DNA of 64,000 bases from Byssochlamys sp. IMV 00236 (Eukaryota; Ascomycota; Eurotiomycetes; Eurotiales; Thermoascaceae), in contig MSJH02000546.1 in assembly GCA_001931875.2 (NCBI GenBank), forward strand, positions 186,001 through 250,000, read 5' to 3'. The stretch's first letter is position 1; the number at the start of each line of letters is the position of its first letter. The position numbers and the translations under genes are program-made. Under the pieces are notes generated by a model. The model saw only the letters and a list, made by a program, of their open reading frames with translations. It had not been told where the DNA came from and did no database searches. Below are positions 12,789 through 24,200 of the stretch, in pieces.

Positions 12789-13340
12789 CTATTTAGCCGC
12801 CTCGACCTTCTTGAGCTCCTCCCTGCGTACTCGTTAGCCTGGCTGCATTCCACAGTATTGTTTTTTCCTTTGCTGTCGCGCAGGAGGTACGGAGTGAGGT
12901 TGTCACGTACTTCAGCTGCTTTGAGAAGTCCTCGCTCGCATCGTCGTCGTCCCAGCTCTCCTCCCACAGGTGGACGCTTGTGCCGTTGGCTGTCGTTGAG
13001 CCCTGCTCGGTCTCTTCTTGGGGCCAGTCTGTAGATAGAGTATGTGGTCAGCAAGAGGTTAAGTTTGCGACGAAAAGGAACTGGTTATGATGCGTGTTGT
13101 TGCAATGGGCTGTTCTGGGGCATTGTAGCATGAGCTTGAAGCTCATGGTGGGATGATAGATGTGCGCCGAAGGGGGATCGTGCTGTTGGTAAAGCCAGGG
13201 GCTGTGCAGGAAATATCGCGCGCACCTTCAACAGGGAAGTCTTCGAACTCATCGTCTTCCTCGAGCACCTGGGGTGCCTTCTGCTGCTTGGGTTGTTGCG
13301 AGGCCTCGGCCTGGTTCTGGTTGGACGTCTGATTCGACAT
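12789..13340 (-). CDS. sem1: 26S proteasome lid subunit Sem1/DSS1
   Basis: Small, acidic, intrinsically disordered protein that is part of the proteasome lid and also joins other complexes, such as TREX-2 and, through BRCA2-type proteins, recombination. Three exons on the minus strand, 13340-13226, 13028-12911 and 12822-12789, give 88 residues. The two family acidic blocks are seen: EEDDEFEDFPVEDW around residues 27-40 and LWEESWDDDDASEDFSKQL around 60-78, followed by the short basic end EELKKVEAAK. An N-terminal Gln/Asn-rich stretch precedes them. Both introns interrupt conserved blocks, so no single open frame shows the whole protein. The start lies 802 bases from the start of iml2, on the opposite strand. 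Confidence 0.96.
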
Positions 13341-14142
13341 GGTAGCTGGTGTGATGTGTGTTCGCAAGCCTCTTCAGAGGAGGATAGGGAGAAGCAGAGA
13401 GGCGATCGAAAAGATAGCCAGCTGTGAAAAGAGGGCCAGATGTTGCTGTGGGGGAGTATCGTGGCGTTGGAGAAGATGTCTGGTGCAGAATGGAGCTTGG
13501 GCGGTGATGATCGCGGAGACGCTCTACCTCGACTTAGCAGCGGGATTGGTGAGCCTCCAGACGTCAAGGCTAGACCCCATGGCCATCCCACATTGTTTTG
13601 CAAGGCTCATTTCTACAAGCTACAGCGCCTCCTGTTGTAATTTATTCCTCTCAGTCTCAGCGCTCCTGGCTCACCTCAGCATGCATGGGAAGGGGCCATA
13701 TTCAGCGCTGTCTTGCTCGTCCCAAAGCTCCCGCACGCCACGACGTCAAAAAGCGGAAACATTGTAAGGAGCGCCGGCCCCAGGGTGTGTGCAAAGACTC
13801 CCGCCCGCCTCCGCTGAGGCACGCGACCGTATTCGTACCCATTTTGCTCTCTTTCTTCCCCATCGCTACCATAGTTCCCTCCTGTCTGTTTTCCTTCGTT
13901 TCTCCATGAAGGATACAGACACTGTGGTGCCTCTTCTGTTGATGGGCCATTCCCAGATTCTATTTTCCTTATCCCAGGCCCAGACGGGTGCGGTTAGCGA
14001 CTGACATCATAGGAAACTCTTTTCACTGCCATTCGATTCTGCCTGGGTTCAATTCGTAACGATATTTCGCAGAAGCGCTGAAAAATTCTAGACTGTTTTT
14101 ATCGTTCCTTATCGTTCATTTCCTGTGGGATCTGGTTTCACG
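13341..14142. promoter_or_regulatory. Divergent promoter region of sem1 and iml2
   Basis: The 802 bases separate two head-to-head start codons. Pyrimidine-rich runs occur near 13840-13910 on the iml2 side. The short ORFs inside show no domain. No defined element was recognised. Confidence 0.5.
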
Positions 14143-16745
14143 ATGTTGAGGGTGGGATCATGGCTCTCCGGCAAGAAGCCAGGCACTGCTTCGACGCAAT
14201 CTCTCGATTCCCTAGCTGAGGCGCAGGAACGTAAGTTGAGTCCTGGTATACGACGGGATCGATCTGTGGATGGCAGGCTAATCGTGATCTGTGATGGACT
14301 ACAGTTGAGAATGCCATGCGAGGTATGCAGCAGCCACATGAACATGATCTTGAAAAGCAGTGGATAGAAGCGCCCGAGGATGATTGCTGATACACTATGA
14401 TGGAATCTAGCGGCTACGTTGATTTTAAACGATGATGTCGACGCAGCTGAGGCAGGTCTAGACAAGGGGAATTCGTCCTACCACAAGGTATGCTATTGGG
14501 ATGAATGCGGAGCCCCCAAAAGTTATGGATAGGAGACTGATGGATCTGCGTGTAGCTTGGAAAAGGCGTCGTGGCATTCGTGCGGGCTACATTGGGGTTT
14601 GAGCAGGAGATTATGCGTCAGGGTGGGTCTATGGATTGCTCTCATTTGAACCTGCCTCTGATTTGAAGGATTGAATTTCAGCATCGGATCGACTCAATGA
14701 GGCGGAGACAAGCGCATGGAGCGATCAGCACAGAGCAACGCATGATGCGAATGCTCCGAATGCCTATCGGTCTGCCATTTATTCGCCCGGAGCAGAGTAT
14801 GCGCTCTGCCAGGCGATGGCGCAACTCATGGGTGCTGTCATTGCGGTGCTCAACGAGAGCTTGACTGAGAGCATAAAGGGGTTTTACAAGCTGAGAAAGG
14901 CCTATATAACCCTTGATGGTATTCTACAGATGGAGGAGAAATACCTTCAGGAACGGAAATCCAAAGACCTGACGGGTGCTGTCAGAGCATCGCTTGAGAA
15001 CCCCAAAACCGCACAGAGATCGGCTACATCTACCTTGGGAACAAAGGAACTATCCGCAAAATCGAGTCAATTGTCCTTTTCTTCCAAACGAGCTCGAACC
15101 TTCCCTTTGAACTCGAAGAGAACCGACGCATCCGCCAGAAGTTCCACTGAAGCATTTCATGATGCGGAGGAGCCCGAATGTTCGTCAGACTTACCCGGGA
15201 GACTATCTGATTTGGATATCTCCGACAAGGTTTCTGAGTCTCCAGCCTCGATGGACTCTCTCCGCGGTATACATGATGATCCCGACTCGGACATTTTCAC
15301 CACCCCCATTGACGTTTTCATTCATTCCGGGGCTAATCTGTGTTTTGGCGTTCTTCTCCTGATCATTTCGATGGTCCCTCCAGCGTTCAGTAAGCTTCTT
15401 AGTATCATTGGTTTCCGCGGAGACAAACATAGAGGCTTGCAGATGCTGTGGCAGGCGAGCAAGTTCCATAATCTCATGGGTGCCATAGCAGCGTTGGCTC
15501 TACTGGGTTACTACAACGGTTTTGTTCGATACTGTGATATCATCCCGGATGAGACGATGGATCATGGTGAGGGCATCGAAGGATACCCCCGTGAGAGACT
15601 CGCTGCACTTCTTGCGGAGATGAGAGAACGGTTTCCGAAGAGCCAGCTGTGGCTCCTCGAGGAGTCGAGGATGCATGGTGCTAACAAGAACCTGGAGGAG
15701 GCCGTGAAGATGCTCTCTGAAGGGGAGCGTAGCCCGCTCAAACAGGTCGAAGCCTTGCGTGTGTTCGAACGAAGCTTGAATGCTATGTATCTCCACAAGT
15801 ACGAACTCTGTTCGCAGTCCTTCCTGGAGGTCCGTCATCTTATCTTTCCCTTAGACTTTGGTTTGGACAGGCATTAATGTTCCGTTCTAGTGTGTCGAAC
15901 TCAACTCGTGGTCACGGTCATTGTACTATTATATCGCTGGTTCCGCACATGTTGTCTTGTACCGTCGCTATCTCAAAAGCGATCCTTCTCTCGCGGCGAA
16001 ACACGCGGAGACGGCGACCGAGCTCCTCCGCAAAGCCCCCACGCAGGCTGGCAAGAAACGATTTCTGGCCCGCCAGCTCCCTTTTGATGTCTTCGTAACG
16101 CGAAAGATTGCCAAATGGGAGGCGCGAACCAAAGAATGGGGTGTCCCCCTCGTAGATGCCGTGGGAGTGGACCCCATTGAGGAGATGAACTTCTTCTGGA
16201 ACGGATTCGGACGGATGACCACTGAGCAGCTCGAGGACTCACTGCGTAACTTGGAGTGGTCTGAAAGCGATGCCAATAAGCACTGGCACCGAGAAGGACC
16301 CGACGAGAAGGCCATTCTTGCTGTCCTTCGGGCTGCTATTCTTCGTTCACAGCGTCGCCATCAAGAGGCAAAGGAACTTCTGAGGAGCCAGATCCTCGAC
16401 CATGACCGGTCTCTCTTCAAAGGCCATCTGAAAGATGACTGGACCTGTCCAGCAGCTCACTATGAGATGGCTGCTAACCTGTGGATGGAGCGACCGAGCT
16501 ACATTTCTTCACATGGACCTGTTGGTCCTGCTAGTCCCAGTACCGCCGCGGCCTCTAATACCTCACAGGAAGACGTGGAAGCCATTGAGCGCGAGAAGGT
16601 TCGCGAGTGCAAGGAGTACTTGGATAAAACCGCCAAATGGGAGAGCTACGAACTCGATGCGCGTATTGGACTCAAGGTGACTGCTGGTGAAGAGGCGCTG
16701 CAAAAGTGGGAAGCTTCTCGTTCCACGGCTTCGACCACTGCCTAA
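14143..16745 (+). CDS. iml2: Iml2 family protein (DUF3808, TPR-like)
   Basis: Iml2 family proteins are TPR-like proteins linked in yeast to mitochondria and to inclusion body clearance through lipid droplets. Six exons, 14143-14230, 14305-14322, 14411-14487, 14556-14622, 14682-15829 and 15891-16745, give 750 residues, the usual length. Exon 2 is an 18-base micro-exon, needed to keep frame into ENAMRA and the helix [17 protein letters not shown]. Seen: an N-terminal helical DUF3808 start, [13 protein letters not shown] near 155-170, a Ser-rich low-complexity region at about 200-300, a hydrophobic [18 protein letters not shown] segment near 325, and helical repeats to the C-terminus, with [20 protein letters not shown] typical of the family. 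The last part has an alanine/serine-rich linker before the final helices. The family call is firm; the role here is inferred. Confidence 0.9.
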
Positions 16746-16751
16746 GATGGC

Positions 16752-16828
16752 CATTTTCTTCTCTTTTCTTTTCTTCTCTTCTTCTCTTTTCTTTTTCTTC
16801 TTCTTCGTCTTCTTCTTTTTTTTTTTTC
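16752..16828 (+). repeat. Pyrimidine tract (TTC/TCTT-rich)
   Basis: About 77 bases are almost only C and T directly after the iml2 stop codon, ending in a run of T. It probably lies in the 3' UTR. No coding meaning is proposed. Confidence 0.8.
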
Positions 16829-17333
16829 GCCATGTCTATATATTCTCCCCCATTTTGCTGCGGGCGTATGTTTCTTGTTACGCCGTACGTATTGCAGTGT
16901 TATGTATATAGAAAAGCCGATAGACGTCTTCTAACTTAGATAGGAGAGTGATTCAGGAATGCTACGAAAGACACTAGACTTGTTAGACGAACACTAACAC
17001 GAGGATCATGGTGATGTTTATCGTAGTATGCTGTTTCTACCATACTCAGAGTACGTCATCGGATGTTTGCAGGGTCCCCCTGGTCATGTGACCATATCCG
17101 AATCTTATTCTCACGCCTTCTCTGGGAAGATACTATTATTGAACATATTATTATTATTATTGATGATATGAACCATCTAGCAGAGGATTCTGTTGTCTAC
17201 CCCAAGCGGACTTGCCCGCGACAAGACCAAGGGCTGAACTTTTTACCGGAAGGTGGCGATCGCAGCCAGCAAGGTGTTTCGGATAAGCTAGAATCCTAGA
17301 TGGACACGGACAATCTCTTTTTAGCTTCGATAG

Positions 17334-17387
17334 GTCGGAAACTTTTCCGACAGACACAGAGACTGACAGCTGTCGGAACAGGCCGAC
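17334..17387. promoter_or_regulatory. Two inverted GTCGG/CCGAC repeats upstream of the MFS gene
   Basis: GTCGGAAA at 17334-17341 and TTTCCGAC at 17344-17351 form a perfect inverted repeat with a 2-base centre. A second pair, GTCGG at 17372-17376 and CCGAC at 17383-17387, has a 6-base centre. Read as zinc-cluster sites these are CGG-N8-CCG and CGG-N6-CCG. A further CCGAC lies at 17427-17431. Zn2Cys6 regulators of fungi bind paired CGG triplets, so this could be an operator for the MFS gene starting at 17787, but no regulator gene is in the window. Confidence 0.4.
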
Positions 17388-17786
17388 CCACCGAATCGCA
17401 TGGACGTCCGATAGCAAACTGCAATGCCGACCTTTTCTTCGCTCTAAAGAATCATTTTCGATACCAACATAGACTAGTTAATATTATTTATGCCGAGTTT
17501 GCCGGATTAAGGCATCGGCTTTATCCAGACCGCTATCGGCTATCCGGCTTGGACTTCGGACTTGATGGCCTCCGACTGATACTTCGTTACTTAATGCTCT
17601 CCAATGTTTCCGGCGCTTTTTTGGTGACGTCTACCGCTGCCCCTCGTCTGCTGTTCCTGAAACTTTTTTTTCCTCTCCTTCTCTTGTGGATTTGGTCTTT
17701 CTGATGAAGATCAGGAAGAAGAAGTGTACATATTTTCAAAAATATCTTAGCTCGCGTCGGAGAACGATGCGCTCTTTTGAATAGGA

Positions 17787-19650
17787 ATGGCATCAGATCT
17801 TATTACTTGCAGAAACACCGATCCTCATGAGCATGACGATGACAGCTCCGATGTTGAATATGGATCCATTGCCGGTCCAGCAAATACAAATGGAGCCAAC
17901 CTGGAAAAGCAAAGCACAGCAGCGTCTGCGTTGTCGTCGATGGAACAGCGAGCGCAGTCGGTAGTCTCGAGGATACGGAGTCGAGAACCGGGTCAGACAG
18001 CGCGCTTTACGCACCCGTTATCCCATACGAAGACAGGACCTGATGTCATTGTTGACTTCGATGGGCCCGATGATCCGTATAGACCGTTGAATTGGGGGTT
18101 TAGAAAGAAGGCAATGACCACGTTACTGTACGGGTTAACAACAATGGGTAGGTCTTTCTGATGCAGTTAGCACTGGAAACTGAAGTAGCTAGCAGGTTTC
18201 TAATGGTGATTTCCTTCTTAGGTGCTACTTGGTCTAGTTCGGTGTATGTCTACCTTTTGATCCGGCCGTGGACTCGAGATTATACGGAATTAAGAAATAC
18301 TAACTGTATGATAGCTACTCTCCCGGCATTCGTCAGATAGCAGGCCAATTCCATGTTGGGGAGGAGGTCAGTACGCTTGGATTGACCCTGCTGATGTTTG
18401 GTTTCGGACTGGGCCCTCTCATCTGGGCTCCATTATCTGAACTTTATGGCCGCAAACCTGCCGTGCTTGCCCCGTATTTCATCGCGGCAATATTCTCGTT
18501 TGGAACCGCCGCTGCCAAAGACGTCCAGACTATTATGCTCACTCGATTCTTTACCGGCCTGTTCAGCTCAGCTCCTATTACAAATACTGGTGGTGTGTTG
18601 AGTGATATCTGGTCTGCGGAGGAGCGAGGTGCTGCGATGGTTGGATATGCCATGGCAGTGGTGGGGGGTCCTGTTCTGGGACCTATTGTTGGTGGAGCCA
18701 TTGTTCAGAGCTATCTGAGATGGAGGTGGACAGAATATGTGAGTACTTCTGGAGTGCCCTTTGCTGCTTTCAATAGTTATACTAATCGAGTTCAGATTAC
18801 CGGAATAATGCAGATGCTGTTCTTCACCCTCGACGTTATCTTCCTCGATGAAAGCTATCCGCCTGTTCTCTTGGTGTACAAGGCGCAAAAATTACGCCAC
18901 GAGACGGGAAACTGGGCATTGCATGCCCGACATGAGGAATGGGACGCCAGCTTCAAGGAAATGGGCAACAAATATCTCGTCCGTCCGTTTCAGCTGCTTG
19001 CGACACCGATTTGCTTTACCGTCGCCCTCTACGCGTCCTTCGTGTACGGTATCCTCTATCTCAATCTTGCCTCTTTCCCCATCGAGTTCGAAGAAGAGCG
19101 AGGCTGGAATTTACTTGTGGGGGCGTTGCCCTTCTTGGCCCTGCTCGTCGGTATCTTCATTGGCGCTGCGTTGAACGTATTGAACCAGAGATTCTACATT
19201 AAGCGCTTCAAAGCGAACCGCAACCGACCTGTTCCTGAAGCCCGCCTGCCTCCGATGATGTTCGGCTCCATTTTCTTCGCAGCGGGTTTGTTCATCTTCG
19301 GCTGGACATCCTCCAAGAAAATCTTCTGGATCGGCCCAGTGATCGGCGCAGCATGCATGGGTCTAGGCTTCTTCACGATCTTCCAAGCAGCGCTCAACTA
19401 TCTCATTGACACCTTCCAAAAGACCTCCGCCAGTGCAGTCGCAGCAAACACATTCCTTCGAAGTGTCTTCGCAGGTTGTTTCCCACTATTCGCGAACGCA
19501 ATGTTCCATAACCTTGGCATCGACTGGGCATCCAGCGTGCTCGGGTTCATCGCTGTAGGTCTGATTCCAATCCCTTACTTATTCTACATCTTCGGAAAAC
19601 GCATCAGGGCTAGGGGCAAGTGGTCCCGAGCTTCAGTGTATAATGACTAG
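17787..19650 (+). CDS. MFS multidrug/polyamine-type exporter
   Basis: Major facilitator transporter of the drug:H+ antiporter type with 12 predicted helices, likely in the plasma membrane. Exons 17787-18147, 18222-18243, 18315-18738 and 18796-19650 give 553 residues. A disordered acidic N-terminus of about 90 residues precedes the typical DDPYRPLNWGFRKK entry. The motif after helix 2, APLSELYGRKPAVL, helix 5 GPVLGPIVGG and the central loop are typical of fungal DHA1 members near Tpo/Flu1. The GT site at 18244 was preferred at exon 2 because GTATGT and frame both fit. The last intron, 18739-18795, is 57 bases with no stop in frame and could be retained. It lies next to the NRPS 3' end and is a candidate exporter for its product; the homologous position in A. 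fumigatus also has an MFS gene, as I recall. Confidence 0.92.
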
Positions 19651-20231
19651 ACGGTTCATATCTGGCTGAAAGTATATCTATTTCCGGAATCTTCGCTGCA
19701 CGATATCATTTTGCGCATTTACTGCTCTTTCCTTCCTTCGACTTTTGTGCATTGAGCACACAACCCGCCTTCGAATATTTGCGAATATCCCATACGCATT
19801 CAGTATCTGCATTTGATCCCAACTTTGTACATAGGCATCTCGACGCATTTAGGTTCGAGTCGAACTGATATTACGATGGTTCACCATGGAACATACGACA
19901 AGGATGGACATACGAACTAAAGAAAAAAGTTGAGCGAGATCTTCTTAGTTATGGGCCTGTATTATAGATGGATGGCACTTTGTTCTCGTTGTTGTTTCGA
20001 GAATAGAAAATGGATTGGTTTAATTAATGAGAAAAAGCACGTGTATATCATGTTGGGAAATAAAGTGATGACCGCGAAACAACATTATAATTGTAATAAG
20101 ATAACTAATGCAAGAGTGTTGGTATAAAAGGAAATTCATCAATCATGAAATTACCAGCTGACATATGCCTTCATGAAGACAACTGGAGGAAAAAAGGAAA
20201 TAGGAAATAAGCCATCATCATTACCAGCCCA
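19651..20231. other. Intergenic between MFS gene and NRPS 3' ends
   Basis: The two genes converge, so this 581-base AT-rich spacer holds their 3' UTRs. Nothing else was recognised. Confidence 0.5.
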
Positions 20232-23200
20232 CTATGCTTCAACCATTTGAACCCTTCCATCTCGCCGTATGACCTTCTTAGCAAGCCTCACAACCCTAAC
20301 CCAAGACATCTTCTTCCTATTTTCTCCCCTCCTCTCTGCTCTCATAGCTGCCGCTACAACCTCCTTGTTTCTTACAACAGGCATACTTTTCCCTTCTTTA
20401 TCCCTTTTACCTTCTTCACGACACATATTCAGCACAACCATCTGTCCCACAAGAGTAGGATGCTCAATCAAACTTTCTATCTGAATCTGAAACCCTTCTT
20501 CATCTAATAGCCACACAACCTGCGCGAGAGATACGATATCACCGCCTAGATCGAAGAAAGAGCAATCTGGCTGAATGGATGGACAGCGATTGGTTTCAGG
20601 ATCTGTTAGAACTTGTCGCCATATGCGAGTGAGGATATCTGATAGAGCGATGAGTTCAGATCTTTTGAGTCCCTTTAGGTGGTTGGATAGGAAGGTTTCT
20701 TCTTTTTCTTTTTCTGATGGAGAGGATGGGGATGGTTGATTGTTGATGATTAGAGATGGAGTGTCTGAGAGAGCGGTTGGAGTGGGGAGAATTGTTGTTG
20801 GATGGCTGGATATGAGATGGGCTGTTGTACAGAGCATGTCTAGGACGTGTTCGGCGAAGGATGTGGTTATGATGTTGTTGTTGTTGTTGATTGAGAAGCT
20901 TAGTGTGATCTCCACGACTCCGGTGTCCAAGGGCGTGGAGACGATTGCAAAGTCAGAAAAGTCCTGATCGGCTCCATAACCAGTCACGGTGTAGTTGATG
21001 TCTCCCATCTGCAGTTCTTTGCGGTTATCTATATTCTGGTGTTGGACGGTGCTGGTGAAGTAGGTCCAGTCTGGCCAATCAGTACAGCGCCTGATGATTT
21101 CCCTGAAGCCAAGTGCCTCGTAGGGCATATGGGCCACTTGCTGGTCTTGGACGTAACGGAGTAGATCGAGACCCGACCAACCATTGCGGAATGGGACCCT
21201 GACGGGAACAATGTTCAGGCATGGACCTACGATCGTCTCTACGCCGGGAACAGAGACATTGCGACCGCTGATGGTGTGGCCGAAGACGACGTCCGGTTGT
21301 GCTGAGATTTTCGCCAAAGTCAGAGCCCACGAGGACTTGATGACTGTTGCTGTTGTGATGCTGCCATGGGCTACGGATGAGATTTCCACTTTCTTCGTCA
21401 GATTAACAGCCGTAACTGATGATCTGTTATAGTTCGGTGTCTGACGAGGGATGATCTCGGTCATTTTGCTATCTTTCAGAAAAGACTTCCAGTGATCGTA
21501 ATGGGCTGACGTGATCGTTTCTGTCGATGCACGCACATAGTTTGCGAATGATCTTGTTGAAGGTATCGGACCACCTTCGTATCCGGATCGAGTGGCGGCG
21601 AGTATCCTAGGGAGGGATATCCCATCATACTGCGCGTGGGACAATCGAATCAAGAAACGGTGTCGATCACTCGCTTTCTCTCTGATGACGATGAACCGCA
21701 CAAATGGCTCCCCTTGTTTTAGTGGCGTCTCGCTGTCTTGACGGCGTAGCGTCGTCGTAAACTCCTCGAGAGTACTGTCTGTCTCGTAGACTGAGAATTC
21801 CGGACGCAGTCTCCGAAGGATTATCTGAACGAATCGGCCTCCAGTACAGACGAAGACGGTTCGTAGAATGTCAAAAGCATCGACCACGCGGAAACAACTC
21901 TCTTTTAGACGTTTCAGATCCAGAACTCCTCGGCCCTCGAGAGAGAAATAGTTCAGCATCCATCGAGACTTCAAATGCGCCCCTGCAATCGCCAGTGCCT
22001 GGAAATCCGTTACGGGAAACACATCAGCGATACCGCCCCTGAAGACGCCGATTTTGGGACATATGGTGCTTTGGAGAAAGGCCTCGTTAAGATCCACAGC
22101 TTCTAGAAGAGAGAATCTTTGAACGAGTTCCATGCTGGCTGAAGAGCTGAGGAGGTCGTCCATTATTTCGGAGGTCTTCTTTTCATTCTGATCTGAGATA
22201 CTAATGATGTCTGTGACACGCATGATCCCGAGCATATCTTCAAAGATGGGGTTGCGGAATACGTCGGCTACTGTTAGAGTCAGGCCTTGCTCGCGCGCGG
22301 CACCGACTAGTCTCATGGCAAGAATACTGTCTCCTCCTAGGTCGAAGAAACTGTCGTCTTTGTTTATCGAGTCTGTCGTCAAGTCTAGTAGCGAGCACCA
22401 GAGACTGAGAAGTGTGCTCTCTAGCTCATAAGGCGTTTCCCGGGAGGCTTCAGTAAATGGAGGATGGGGATCAACCTTGTCCAATTCTGGGGAGGATTTT
22501 GGCTCTTCTGTTGGAGGGATGCTTTTAAGAGACGGGGTTTCTGGATACTGCACATTCACGTTAGGTCTCTTTTGCCCGGCAGCACCAGGAATTGTGCCGT
22601 CCTTGAGTAGCTGTTTGATGGTCTCACGAACACGCTTATCGACGAGCTGTTGTAAAGCAAGGTCACTTATTTCGGCGAACCGATTACCAGTGTCTTTCTC
22701 GTTCGGATACACAGGTTCTTCGTACGGAGGATTTTCATCGGCATGTTCAGCTTTCTCTATGGCGTCGGTTCTCAAGTCGGATATTCTCGTTTCTGGGTTG
22801 TTAATGAACTCTGTAAGAATGGCTGTCATTCTCGAAACTAGTCGTGAAGCTTCCTTGTTGGATACGAAATCTTCCCAATAGGTGAATAAGACCCCTTCCT
22901 GTCCTCGGGAAGTTTCAATGTTCACAGTGACGGCATACTGTTCGCGTTTCATTAGCAGGCATAATAATAGCATTGCTACAATGGCGTCAGCATACCTCGT
23001 TAGGATCATGTGTGGACTTCACATCAGTTATCAGCTCTCCCTGAGAGTCATCCGGCAGTGAGTGATTCTGGATCGAGACGGCAGTGTTGAATAGAGCTTT
23101 TCCTGCTAATCCAAGTTCGTGCTGGACTTGTGCTAGCGAACAATGCTGATGCGAAATACTGTCGATGAAGTCATTCTGGATATTTCGAGCGATGTCGCTA

Positions 23201-24200
23201 AGACACTGAGATGACTCAAGCTTCACTCTGCAACACAGCATATTGATAAATGGACCGATTGCGTCTTGAATCCCGTCTAAGGGTGCATCGCGCCCCGAAG
23301 ATAGATACCCGAAACACACTTCGTCCGAATGTATATAGGCTTGTAAAACAAAAGCCCAGGCGGCTTGCATCACGCTGGCAAGTGTGATGCCTGTACGCTC
23401 GCAGAATCCCTGTAGTTCATGGAAAGCCTCGAATCGCATTTCCATGGTAGCTAACTTGTGCCCCTGCGATGGATTCTGGGTGAGTATTGGTAAGTTAGAT
23501 GGTCGCAATCCTCGCAACTTCTCTTTCCAAAACGACATGTTCACATCCAGTGGCTGATCCAGAATGTAACGGATATAATCACTGATTAGTGGTCCCCGTC
23601 CCTCAGGTAGCTTGCCAGTATATGCAAGCGCGAAGTCTCTAAGGAGGATTGGAACAGATACACCATCTATAACTGCATGGTTTATTTCCATCTTGACAAA
23701 GATCCTCCCCGTTGTCGTCGTGCATATTGTCAATAGATGCGGAAGACGATGCCCTTTTTCGGAATTTTCCATATGCAGCTTCATGGATCGTAGCTTGTCG
23801 ACGGCTCCCAGATCCTCACAAGTGAAGGTTTTGATGTTTTCTCTCACTGATCTCAAGACTATTTGATCGAAAGTCCCGCCTTTGTGGACGCTGTCAACAA
23901 AGATAGTTCTCAAGGCTGGGTGTCGCCGGGTTATTTTTTGCCATGCCTCTTTTAGCCTTTGACATGCCACGCTGGGATTGCGTCGCTTGTCTCTCAGTTC
24001 GAAGATGACATGGAAAAAGTATGTCTCTTTATCCCGGATCTGACTTAGCAGGATACCTTCCTGTACGGGAGAGCAAGGATAGACGTCTTCGACATCCTCG
24101 GGATTCTGTACGCCTATCTTGGGGAAGGTGTACTTGACGAGGTTTTGTAGATTTCCATAGGTAAGTGGCAATAGGGGGTAGTCGCTTAGAGTCGGCTCAG
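20232..24200 (-). other. NRPS C-terminal tail: C6, T6, C7, T7
   Basis: Residues about 6600-7903. C6 has VYPCSPVQEGI and NHAVIDG near 6774 (D-donor type after E5). No A domain follows; instead a linker of about 115 residues with a helical stretch (LQQLVDKRVRETIKQLLK) leads to T6, FFDLGGDSILAM, serine near 7200. C7 has VFPVTDFQ and SHAQYDGIS near 7435, and may act as the cyclising terminal domain. A Ser/Pro/Glu-rich linker with a run of asparagines follows. T7 reads FFDLGGDIVSLAQ near 7799, so the normal serine position is Ile. The end is a basic tail. Confidence 0.82.

Larger units (their letters stand above)
16746..17786. other. Intergenic, edge of the metabolite cluster
   Basis: This spacer divides housekeeping genes from the NRPS locus. 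It begins with a long pyrimidine tract, has an ATT repeat near 17147-17161, and carries clustered GTCGG/CCGAC half-sites at 17334-17431 on the side of the MFS gene. The ORFs at 17063-17299 and 17300-17704 have no recognisable domain. Confidence 0.5.

Noticed and set aside
17300..17704. 134-codon ORF upstream of the MFS gene
   Set aside because: No domain; it overlaps the CGG-type inverted repeats and a promoter-like region.
20232..24200. Thioesterase or reductase domain at the NRPS end
   Set aside because: No GxSxG hydrolase motif or Rossmann-type reductase sequence follows T7; the tail is short and basic.
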